Assembly: GCA_021808785.1 (NCBI GenBank)
Contig: JAKBAX010000010.1
Location: forward strand, 1 to 33,509
Direction of reading: 5' to 3'
From: Actinomycetes bacterium
GTDB taxonomy: Bacteria > Actinomycetota > Acidimicrobiia > Acidimicrobiales > Palsa-688
DNA: 33,509 bases
Shown: positions 1 to 6,682 of the stretch, piece by piece
Layout of the letters: each line of letters opens with the position of its first letter
Numbering within the stretch: the stretch's first letter is position 1
The notes under the pieces: generated by a model
What the model saw: the letters and a program-made list of their open reading frames with translations, nothing else
Told to the model about the DNA's origin: nothing
The model's database searches: none
Position numbers and translations under genes: made by a program

Positions 1-23
1 CAGCCACGGGTCCCTCCCTTTGT

Positions 24-63
24 CCGATGGCCGATGGCCGATGGCCGATGGCCGATGGCCGAT
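24..63. repeat. 7-bp tandem repeat (CCGATGG)x5 plus a partial copy
   Basis: Five perfect head-to-tail copies of CCGATGG are followed by a partial CCGAT. The array lies about 20 bp beyond the stop codon of the minus-strand SDR gene, near the window edge. It is a short VNTR-like array. Each unit contains GGCC-type self-complementarity, so weak stem-loops are possible, but no terminator with a T tract is evident. Several spurious plus-strand ORFs begin inside it. Confidence 0.9.
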
Positions 64-84
64 CACATTATAACGCTGTTACAT

Positions 85-858
85 TTATCGGGCCACCACC
101 ATGCCGCCGTCGGCGATCAGGACCTGGCCGGTGATGAAGCTGCCGGCGTCGGAGGTGAGGAGGAGGGCCGGGCCAACCATCTCGTCGGGGTCGGCCATCC
201 GCTTCAAGAACATGATCTCCGCCATGTTCTGTACCTTCTCCTCGGAGTTGGCCCGGACCATGTCGGTGTCGACCGTCCCCGGGGCCAGGGCGTTCACCCG
301 GATACCGTACTGGGCGTACTCGGCGGCGGCCGATCGGGTATGGGCCAGCAGGCCGGCCTTGCCCACTGCGTACATGGATACCCCGGCCGAGTACATGAAG
401 GCGGCGCCGGACAAGATGTTGAGCACCGCGGCGTGCCTGCTCGCCACGAGATGCGGCAGCGCCTCCTGGACCAGGAATACCGGACCTTTGAGGTTGACGT
501 CGAGCGACTTCTGCCAGGCGTCCTCGGTGTAGGCGCCGACGGTCTGGGTGAGGGCGGTGGCGGCGTTGTTGACCACCACGTCCACCCCGCCGAATTCCTC
601 CACGGTCCGCCGCACCACCTCGGCCAGGTCCTCGAGTCGGGCCATGTGGGCCGGCACCGCGATGGCCTGGCCGCCCATGGCCCGCAGGTGCTCCTCGGTC
701 TCCCTGCAGGCTTCGGCCTTGCGGCTGGCCACCACCACCCGGGCCCCGGCGCTCGTATATCCCTCGGCCAGCGCCCGGCCGATGCCCCGGGTGCCGCCGG
801 TGATGATCACGACCCGGCCGGTCATGTCGAACAGGCTCCTCAACTTCTCCGGGTTCAT
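85..858 (-). CDS. SDR family oxidoreductase (classical 3-oxoacyl reductase type)
   Basis: This 257-residue protein is a classical short-chain dehydrogenase/reductase, expected to interconvert a hydroxyl and a ketone with NAD(P)H in the cytosol. It shows the nucleotide-binding TGGTRGIG near residues 20-27, NNAAT near 98, Ser150, and the YAVGK pair Tyr163/Lys167. The C-terminal GQVLIADGG stretch is typical of the family. The track ORF starts at 1017, but its first 53 residues are low-complexity read-through of the neighbouring gene. I chose the ATG at 858, which gives a normal SDR N-terminus 10 bp after the upstream stop. It is the last gene of the minus-strand trio with the ColD-like enzyme and the crotonase. 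Substrate unknown; a hydroxyacyl-CoA or keto-deoxysugar are both possible. Confidence 0.88.
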   Translation of the reverse strand: MNPEKLRSLFDMTGRVVIITGGTRGIGRALAEGYTSAGARVVVASRKAEACRETEEHLRAMGGQAIAVPAHMARLEDLAEVVRRTVEEFGGVDVVVNNAATALTQTVGAYTEDAWQKSLDVNLKGPVFLVQEALPHLVASRHAAVLNILSGAAFMYSAGVSMYAVGKAGLLAHTRSAAAEYAQYGIRVNALAPGTVDTDMVRANSEEKVQNMAEIMFLKRMADPDEMVGPALLLTSDAGSFITGQVLIADGGMVVAR

Positions 859-868
859 GGCCTGGCTC

Positions 869-2080
869 TCAGTACTTGCCGAGGAGCTCTTCGAAGCAGT
901 CGGTGACGTAGCCCACCGCGGTGTCGTCCATCCCGTGGTTGCAGGGCAGGACGAACCCGGCCCGCATGATCTCGTCGGCGCACGGCAGCCCGGCCTCGGG
1001 CACCTTCCACTCGACACCGCGCATCATGGGCTGGCGGGCTGCGTTGCCCGTCCACACCGTGCGGGTGTCGACCTGCTTGGTATCGAGGAAGCTCTGCACG
1101 TCGCCCCGCTCGAAGCCGGCGCCGGCCCGGATGGTGAGCGGGTAGCAGAGCCAGGCGGTGTCGACCTCGGGCAGCTGTCGCGGGAGCACCAGCCGGTCCT
1201 CGTGCTGGCGGAAGAAATCGCTGTAGAGCTCGAAGTTGCGCCGGCGGCGGGCCCTGTTGTCTTCCAGCTTGTCCAGCTGCACCAGCCCGAAGGCCGCCCC
1301 GAGCTCGGATGGCTCGAAGTTCCAGCCCAGCTCGTCGAAGATGAACTGGTTGTCGTAGGGGACCCCGTCGAGGTCCTCCCAGTAGGTCCGGTCCCGGCGC
1401 TTCGAACCGAAGAAGTGCAGCTCCGACCGCCGCCCCCACCGCCGCAGCAGGACGGCCCGGTCCCGCATGTCGAGGTCGTCCAGCATGAGCATGCCGCCGC
1501 CGCCGGCGCAGGTGATGATGTGCGAGGAGGCGAAAGAGGTGAGGCTCATGTGGGACCGCTCCCCGGTGGGCCGCCCCCGGAGGGTGGGGGCCATGGCGTC
1601 GCACGAGTCCTCGATCACGACCAGGCCGTGGCGGTCGGCGATCTCGCGCACCGCGTCCCAATCAGGCACGTTGCCGATCAGGTTGGCACCCAGGATGGCC
1701 CGGGTCGTGGGGGTGATCGACGCTTCGAGGCGGGCCGGATCCACGCAGTAGGTGTCAGCCTCCACATCGACAAAGGACGGGATCAGGCCGGCCCGCACCA
1801 CTGGCGCGATGTCGGTGGAGAAGGTGACCGCCGGGATCAGCACCTCGGCGCCCGGTTCGAGGCCCATCAGCTCCACCGCCAGGTACAGCGCCGACGAGCC
1901 CGAGTTGACCATCACCCCGGATTGCTTGGCGAAGAGGGCGCTGACCCGCTTCTCCATCTGGTTGACCCGGCGGCCCACCCAGAGGCCCCTGTCGTCGCGC
2001 AGCACCTCGACGACCGCCTCGATCTCGCGCTCGTCGTGGACGCTGGCTGCGTAGTACACCCGCTGGTGGGGATTGGGCAT
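869..2080 (-). CDS. DegT/DnrJ/EryC1/StrS-fold PLP enzyme, ColD/RfbH (3-dehydratase)-like
   Basis: This 403-residue protein has the sugar aminotransferase fold: NSGSSALYLA near 59-68 for phosphate binding, IEDSCDA near 157-162 for the PLP nitrogen contact, and the LGWNFEPSELGAAFGLVQLDKL block. At the position where aminotransferases carry the Schiff-base Lys it reads SFASSH with His187 (codon CAC). In the known family, ColD and the RfbH/E1 dehydrases also use His here and remove the 3-hydroxyl of NDP-4-keto-6-deoxysugars. It lacks the Cys cluster that binds 2Fe-2S in E1/RfbH, so it is closer to ColD in that respect. GEGG of the family is AGGGG here. The ATG lies 4 bp after the crotonase stop, implying coupling. 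A sugar role beside a crotonase and an SDR is unexpected, so the substrate is open. Confidence 0.8.
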   Translation of the reverse strand: MPNPHQRVYYAASVHDEREIEAVVEVLRDDRGLWVGRRVNQMEKRVSALFAKQSGVMVNSGSSALYLAVELMGLEPGAEVLIPAVTFSTDIAPVVRAGLIPSFVDVEADTYCVDPARLEASITPTTRAILGANLIGNVPDWDAVREIADRHGLVVIEDSCDAMAPTLRGRPTGERSHMSLTSFASSHIITCAGGGGMLMLDDLDMRDRAVLLRRWGRRSELHFFGSKRRDRTYWEDLDGVPYDNQFIFDELGWNFEPSELGAAFGLVQLDKLEDNRARRRRNFELYSDFFRQHEDRLVLPRQLPEVDTAWLCYPLTIRAGAGFERGDVQSFLDTKQVDTRTVWTGNAARQPMMRGVEWKVPEAGLPCADEIMRAGFVLPCNHGMDDTAVGYVTDCFEELLGKY

Positions 2081-2084
2081 CTGG

Positions 2085-2885
2085 TCAGCCCTCCTTGCTC
2101 GGGCGGCGGTGCCTCGCCGCGTACGCCTTCATGTAGTCCCGGACCTCCTCGGACCGGGCGCCCAGCTCCTGGTTACGGTTCTCCAGGGCGATGGCAGCCG
2201 CCATGCTTCCCACGTCCAGGTTGAGCCACATCACTTCCTTGGTGTTGCGTAGGCCGAAGCGGGTGTAGCCGGCCACCGCCTCGGCCATGGAGACGGCCTC
2301 CGACCAGAGGGCGTCGTCGGCCACCAGGCGCGACACCAGACCCATCCGCTCCGCCTCGGACGCGTCGATGGTGCGTCCGGTGAGGATCAGATCAAACGCC
2401 CGCGCCGCCCCGATCAGGCGCGGCAGCAGGTAGGTGACGCCCACGTCCGTGCCGGTCAACCCGGTCTTGATGAAGGCCGAGCACATCGTTGCCGACATCC
2501 CGGCGATGCGCAGGTCGCAGGCCAGCGTCAGGGCCAGTCCGCCGCCGATGGCCGGGCCGTTGACGGCCGCGATCACAACCTGCGGGGTGGCCCGGAGGTG
2601 CTGGGTCAAATTGGCCAGAAACGCTTGTCCGGTCCGGCCGGCCGGCATGTGGCGGTGCTCTCCCGGCTGAGGGGCCTGCCCCCAGTCGGCCAGGTCCAAA
2701 CCGGCGCAGAACGCCCGGCCCGCCCCGGTGAGGATGACGACCTTGCAGGCGTCGTCGGCCGCCACCTCGTCGAGGGCGTCGTGGAGCCCGGTGACCAGGT
2801 CGAAGTTGAGGGCGTTGAGCCGTTCCGGCCGATCGAGGCGGATGACCCGCACCGAGTCGGACAGGCTTTCCAGCTGGACGTACAT
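2085..2885 (-). CDS. Enoyl-CoA hydratase/isomerase family (crotonase fold) protein
   Basis: This 266-residue crotonase-fold protein should act on a CoA thioester. Visible landmarks are RPERLNALN, the CoA-binding AFCAGLDL, and the oxyanion-hole segment NGPAIGGGLALTLACDLRI. The catalytic Glu pair of canonical enoyl-CoA hydratase is absent: the first is Ala in GGGLA and the second is not acidic. Instead an acidic residue occurs in GLTGTDVG, a pattern also seen in its paralog at 9313. Hydration is therefore not assured; isomerase, hydrolase or lyase chemistry is possible. The track starts at 2927, but ATG 2885 has a good GAGGGAGG ribosome site just upstream and starts the fold normally. It is the first gene of the trio, behind a candidate promoter/operator. 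Confidence 0.88.
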   Translation of the reverse strand: MYVQLESLSDSVRVIRLDRPERLNALNFDLVTGLHDALDEVAADDACKVVILTGAGRAFCAGLDLADWGQAPQPGEHRHMPAGRTGQAFLANLTQHLRATPQVVIAAVNGPAIGGGLALTLACDLRIAGMSATMCSAFIKTGLTGTDVGVTYLLPRLIGAARAFDLILTGRTIDASEAERMGLVSRLVADDALWSEAVSMAEAVAGYTRFGLRNTKEVMWLNLDVGSMAAAIALENRNQELGARSEEVRDYMKAYAARHRRPSKEG

Positions 2886-2925
2886 CGGCCCCCTCCCTCG
2901 ATCTCCGGCTACCGGCCGCGCCGCC

Positions 2926-2957
2926 ACGCTAACCCCAAGTCATTGACTTGGTCAAGT
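2926..2957 (-). promoter_or_regulatory. Candidate promoter and operator of the crotonase/ColD-like/SDR trio
   Basis: A perfect 17-bp palindrome, CCAAGTCATTGACTTGG (2935-2951), overlaps a second dyad ACTTG-GT-CAAGT (2946-2957). On the minus strand TTGACC (2955-2950) could be a -35 and TAGCGT (2931-2926) a weak -10, with an 18-bp spacer that contains the palindrome. This geometry suits repression by a dimeric regulator. The promoter assignment is inference; the palindrome is directly visible. It lies about 50 bp upstream of the ATG at 2885. Confidence 0.6.
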
Positions 2958-2972
2958 TTCTCCGGTCTGGCG

Positions 2973-2990
2973 CCATCCCGTGTGGGATGG
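2973..2990 (-). terminator. Hairpin downstream of the amidohydrolase gene
   Basis: CCATCCC-GTGT-GGGATGG is a perfect 7-bp stem with a 4-nt loop, six bases past the stop of the minus-strand amidohydrolase and ahead of the next promoter region. There is no clear T tract after it on the minus strand, so it may be a weak or factor-assisted terminator. Its position supports separating the two minus-strand units. Confidence 0.5.
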
Positions 2991-2995
2991 AGGAG

Positions 2996-4225
2996 TCAAC
3001 CGGCGAAGGTCAGCTCACGGGCGTTGTCGACCATGATGCGGCGCTGGTCGGCGGGGGAGAACGACGCCACGTTGGCGAAGAAGTCCCTCGGCTCGGGGAG
3101 GCCTTCGGCGTGGGGCCAGTCGGATCCGAAGAGGATGCGCTCGACCGGCAGGTAGCGGGCCAGGTCCTCGACGTCGTCCTCGACGAAGGGGGCGACCCAG
3201 CAGTGGTCGATGAACTGCTCGGCAGGATTGCTCCGGAACATCCCGGGGTTCTGGCCGTGCAGCATCTGAAGGGTATGGAGGACGGGGCGGACCCAATCGG
3301 CGCCATTCTCTACGTAGGCGAGGCGCAGGCGGGGGAACCGCTCGAACAGCTTGTGGGCCACCACGACGGTGGCGAAGTCCTGGATGAGGCGGTGCTTCAT
3401 CAGGTGGTACGTGAGGCCGGCCACCCCGTCGGCGGCGTCGCCGTCAGCCGCCAGGAGCGACTGGTTGCCCCCCGTGCCCCAGGTGGCGGCCACCGCATCG
3501 GTGACGTCCACGTAGCCGTCCTCGAAGCCGGCGTGGGCGGTCACGACGACGCCGGCTTCTTGGACCCGGGCCCAGAACGGGTCGAACATCGGATCGGCTG
3601 GCGACCGGGTGCCTGATCGGGTGAATACCGGTCCGTTTCGGATGGTGATGATGCGGGCGCCCCGCTCTGTGCACCATTCCAGCTCGGCCACCGCCCGGTC
3701 CAGGTCGGACAGGGTCAGGAAAGGGACCCCGAAGATGCGGTCCCGGTAGGCGAAGCCCCAGTCCTCGTCCAGCCAGCGGTTGAAGGCCCGCAGCACCTCG
3801 ACGGACGCGTCGATGTCGGGCTGCATGGGACCCTCCATGCACACCCCCTGGGAGGGGAACATCCACGCCGCTTCGAGGCCCTGGGCGTCCATGGCGGCCA
3901 GCCGGGCGTCGCGGTCGAACCACTCCGGATGTTCGGCCGGCACCTCGCAGGCCAACTCGTCGCCGACGCGCGCCTTGTCCGACCTGCCCTGGAAGTATTC
4001 GTACAGGGCGCCGGGGCGGGGCCGCATGTGCACGTCGCCGGGACCGGGGACGATGGGATGGATGCGGTCACCGAAGAAGTACCGGGGCTTGCCGGCCACC
4101 TCCCGCAGCACCACGCCGCGGTCGGCGAAGCGAGGGTCGCGGTGGCGGGTGAAGGCGTCGCTCGGCTCCCAGTAATGGTTGTCGGCGTCGAAGACGGTGT
4201 CGGGGAAACCGGCGTCGTCGCTCAT
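2996..4225 (-). CDS. Amidohydrolase-2 family metal-dependent hydrolase/decarboxylase
   Basis: This 409-residue TIM-barrel protein belongs to the amidohydrolase-2 superfamily branch, whose characterised members include nonoxidative decarboxylases such as ACMSD and resorcylate decarboxylase as well as hydrolases. Metal-site candidates are DADNH (about 13-17), the His in TAHAGFEDGY, and the Asp in FGSDWPHAEG. It is closely paralogous to the gene at 6679-7902, sharing identical runs such as GVCMEGPMQPDI. The track start at 4369 is read-through; the ATG at 4225 overlaps the deacylase stop by one base (TGATG), so translation is likely coupled. A hairpin follows its stop. Substrate unknown; pairing with an N-acyl amino acid deacylase family member suggests two steps of one hydrolytic route. 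Confidence 0.87.
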   Translation of the reverse strand: MSDDAGFPDTVFDADNHYWEPSDAFTRHRDPRFADRGVVLREVAGKPRYFFGDRIHPIVPGPGDVHMRPRPGALYEYFQGRSDKARVGDELACEVPAEHPEWFDRDARLAAMDAQGLEAAWMFPSQGVCMEGPMQPDIDASVEVLRAFNRWLDEDWGFAYRDRIFGVPFLTLSDLDRAVAELEWCTERGARIITIRNGPVFTRSGTRSPADPMFDPFWARVQEAGVVVTAHAGFEDGYVDVTDAVAATWGTGGNQSLLAADGDAADGVAGLTYHLMKHRLIQDFATVVVAHKLFERFPRLRLAYVENGADWVRPVLHTLQMLHGQNPGMFRSNPAEQFIDHCWVAPFVEDDVEDLARYLPVERILFGSDWPHAEGLPEPRDFFANVASFSPADQRRIMVDNARELTFAG

Positions 4226-5955
4226 CAGTCGGTGCCGTGCAGCAGCAGGCGGCCGGGCGTGGCCTGGGTGCACTCGCCGTCGATGAAAGTGGTGACCCCG
4301 TTGACGATGATCCGGTCGTAGCCGTGGGCCTTCTGGATGAGGCGCCACTCCCCCGCCGGGTAGTCCCACACCCGTTCCTGGGGGCCGCTGTCGACCGTGT
4401 CGGGGTCGTAGACGACCACGTCGGCCGGCGCCCCCTCGGCCAGGAAGCCCCGGCCCGCGAGCCCGGCGGCCACCGCCGGGTAGTAGGAGAGGCGCCAGTG
4501 GGCCTCCTCCAACGACATGATCTGGTGCTCGCGCACCCAGTAGCCGAGCAGCTCGGTCGGGTAGCGGGCGGTGGTGACGAACTTGGTGTGGGCCCCGCCG
4601 TCGCTGACCCCGGGCAGGGCGACAGGCGAGGTGGCGATCTCCTTCATCGACTCGGGCGGGGTCTCGAGCATCTTGGTGGCGAACCCGACCCGGAGCTGCC
4701 CGGCGACGGCTACGTCGAGGAAGGCGTCGATCTCGTGCTTGCCTTCGCGCTCGGCCACCTCGCCGACGAACCAGCCCTCGTACCTCTCCTTCAAGGCGGC
4801 GGCGTCGGGGACGTCGCTCGAGATCCAGTTGATCTTGATCTCCGACAGGTCATAGCCGGCCCCGAAGAGTCCGCCCCGCTCCTCGTGAACCTGCTTCATG
4901 GCGGCCCGTCGCACCGGGTCGGCGAATTTCACCAACTTCTCTTCGACGGTGCCCAGGCAGGCCTCCTTCCAGCACGGCACGGTGTCGGCCAGGTTGTAGT
5001 CCTCGAGGGTGAACTCCGACACGAAATTGGTGGTCAGCGCCTGGGCGAACACCCGCAGGCCCTCCTCCTCGTTGAAGTAGGCCAGCTGCTTCAGGGCGTC
5101 GCGGTGGGTGTACTTGGCCCCGCCGTGCTGGTTGAGGGCGCCATCGGCCAGCAGGGCATTCCAGATGATCGGGCGGCCGCTCTCGCGGGCCATCAGACCG
5201 GCCACCTCCAACGTGCCGGTCAGCTGGGCCACGCCCCGCCCCAGCGATCCCATGGCCCGGGAGAAGGCGATCACCTCCCGGTCGGTCATGCAGTCGGTGA
5301 CCATGGGCGTGCCGTCGAAGTCCAGCTGGACGTTGCCGATCTCGCCCTGGATCTGGGCGCTGAACCCGCATGCCCCGGCCTCCATGGCCTCGACCAGCAG
5401 CCGGCACATCTCGTCGAGCTGCTCGTCGGTGACCCGGTGGGCCTTGGCCTGGTCCACCCCGGCGACGTAGGCGTAGAGGGGGGCGAGGGGGACGAAGGAC
5501 ATGACGTTGACGCCCTTCGGGGTGCGGCCCACGCTGTCGAGGAATTCGGGGAAGGTCTCCCAGTCCCACGGCATACCGGCCTGCATGGTCTTCAGAGGGA
5601 CCGCCTCGTTGCGCGACAGGGCCAGCATGGCCCGATCCCGCTCGTCGGGCTTGCACGGAGCGAACCCGAAGCCGCAGTTGCCGATCACCACGCTGGTCAC
5701 CCCGTGCCAGCCCGACATCGTGCACCACGGGTCCCAGAACACCTGGCTGTCGTAATGGGTGTGCAGGTCCACGAAGCCAGGAGCGACGATGCGACCGGCG
5801 GCGTCGACCACCTCGGCGCCGCCGACCTCGGACGGCTGGATGCGGCCGATGCGGGTGATGCGGCCGGCGGCGATCCCCACGTCGGCCTTGTAGCGGGGCG
5901 TCTGCAGGCCGTCGATGACGGTGCCGCCCTTGATGACGATGTCGAACTCCGACAT
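4225..5955 (-). CDS. D-aminoacylase / N-acyl-D-amino-acid deacylase family amidohydrolase
   Basis: This 576-residue amidohydrolase (amidohydrolase-3 type) resembles N-acyl-D-amino acid deacylases, which hydrolyse an amide at a zinc site. The N-terminal beta-sandwich strand FDIVIKGGTVIDG is followed by APGFVDLHTHYDSQ with the metal ligands His65 and His67. Next come the family hallmarks VIGNCGFGFAP and PWDWETFPEFLDS, and a late SDGGAHTKF containing the active-site Asp. The C-terminus closes with PADVVVYDP and the small beta domain. ATG 5955 has a GGGGGA site upstream. It leads a minus-strand unit with the amidohydrolase and is divergent from tetR. A truncated relative lies at 29773-30183. In such clusters the real substrate is often not an acyl amino acid. 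Confidence 0.88.
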   Translation of the reverse strand: MSEFDIVIKGGTVIDGLQTPRYKADVGIAAGRITRIGRIQPSEVGGAEVVDAAGRIVAPGFVDLHTHYDSQVFWDPWCTMSGWHGVTSVVIGNCGFGFAPCKPDERDRAMLALSRNEAVPLKTMQAGMPWDWETFPEFLDSVGRTPKGVNVMSFVPLAPLYAYVAGVDQAKAHRVTDEQLDEMCRLLVEAMEAGACGFSAQIQGEIGNVQLDFDGTPMVTDCMTDREVIAFSRAMGSLGRGVAQLTGTLEVAGLMARESGRPIIWNALLADGALNQHGGAKYTHRDALKQLAYFNEEEGLRVFAQALTTNFVSEFTLEDYNLADTVPCWKEACLGTVEEKLVKFADPVRRAAMKQVHEERGGLFGAGYDLSEIKINWISSDVPDAAALKERYEGWFVGEVAEREGKHEIDAFLDVAVAGQLRVGFATKMLETPPESMKEIATSPVALPGVSDGGAHTKFVTTARYPTELLGYWVREHQIMSLEEAHWRLSYYPAVAAGLAGRGFLAEGAPADVVVYDPDTVDSGPQERVWDYPAGEWRLIQKAHGYDRIIVNGVTTFIDGECTQATPGRLLLHGTD

Positions 5956-5987
5956 GCGGTCCCCCTTGCCTGTCAGGCGTGTGGGCT

Positions 5988-6031
5988 ACATCCTAGTTAC
6001 TTGTTGCTTAACCAGCAAGCTTGTAGGATGT
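5988..6031. promoter_or_regulatory. Nested inverted repeat, probable TetR operator in divergent promoter region
   Basis: Perfect 8-bp arms ACATCCTA (5988-5995) and TAGGATGT (6024-6031) enclose inner arms TTGCT (6004-6008) and AGCAA (6014-6018) around a short centre. The element occupies most of the 82-bp gap between the divergent deacylase and TetR genes. TetR proteins commonly bind such dyads in the divergent promoter beside their own gene. The function is inferred from position; the symmetry is seen directly. Confidence 0.65.
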
Positions 6032-6037
6032 CCGGGC

Positions 6038-6682
6038 ATGGCAGGCGAGGGGGTGGCCCGGCGCACGCAGGCGGAACGGCGCGGTCGATCCGAGGAGGCA
6101 CTCCTCGACGCGGCCGCCGTCCTGATCGCCGAGCGGGGCGTCGAAGGGGCCTCCCTGGCCCGCATCGGCGGCCGCGCCGGGCTCAGCCGGGGGCTGCCCA
6201 CGCACCACTTCGGGTCGAAGGACACCCTCGTCGCCCGCCTGGCCCGGCGGGCCCAGGAGCGCATTGCGGCCGGATTCCTCGACACCCTCGCCGACGAGGC
6301 CCGCACGCTGGCCGACCTGACCGGCCTCGAGCTGGTGTACATGACCGTGGACTCGTACCTGCAGCTCTTCGAGGACCCCTCCGACGACGTGCGGGCCCTC
6401 ATCGTCATGTGGGGCTCGACCTTTCCGGCCCGGTCCTCGGTCGAGGGCATGATCGACGCCGAGCGGCGCAGCTACGTCGGCCTGTCCGAGGTGATCGCCG
6501 ACGGGCAGCGAGACGGATCCATCCGGGCCGATCTGGAGCCGGACGCGGCCGCGGTACTGGTGCTCGGCATGATGCGAGGCGTGGCCGCCCTGCTCCTGAC
6601 CGACTCGGAGATCACCGACATGCGGCGAGTGCGACGCACGTGCCGCGACATGATCAACCAGGCACTGGAGGCGAGACCGTGA
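6038..6682 (+). CDS. TetR/AcrR family transcriptional regulator
   Basis: This 214-residue regulator has an N-terminal helix-turn-helix (ASLARIGGRAGLSRGLPTHHFGSK, shown in part by SRGLPTHHFGSKDTL near 48-62) and a variable helical ligand-binding domain containing repeated Met/Leu-rich helices. TetR family members repress adjacent genes and are released by a small ligand, here perhaps a pathway acid or CoA ester. The track begins at 5915, which overlaps the divergent gene. ATG 6038 has AGGA about 9 bp upstream and gives the usual Arg-rich start. The stop overlaps the GTG of the next amidohydrolase (GTGA), so both are co-translated. The inverted repeat immediately upstream is its likely operator. 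Confidence 0.88.
   Translation: MAGEGVARRTQAERRGRSEEALLDAAAVLIAERGVEGASLARIGGRAGLSRGLPTHHFGSKDTLVARLARRAQERIAAGFLDTLADEARTLADLTGLELVYMTVDSYLQLFEDPSDDVRALIVMWGSTFPARSSVEGMIDAERRSYVGLSEVIADGQRDGSIRADLEPDAAAVLVLGMMRGVAALLLTDSEITDMRRVRRTCRDMINQALEARP

Noticed and set aside
34-906. 290-residue plus-strand ORF and a long plus-strand ORF from 548 to 2224
   Set aside because: They are antisense to the SDR and PLP-enzyme genes, with His/Gly/Pro/Arg-rich low-complexity translations and no recognisable motifs. High GC makes long antisense ORFs common.
4237-6678. N-terminal 814 residues of the 1221-residue plus-strand ORF
   Set aside because: Antisense to the deacylase and out of frame over TetR. Only the part from GTG 6679 matches a protein family.
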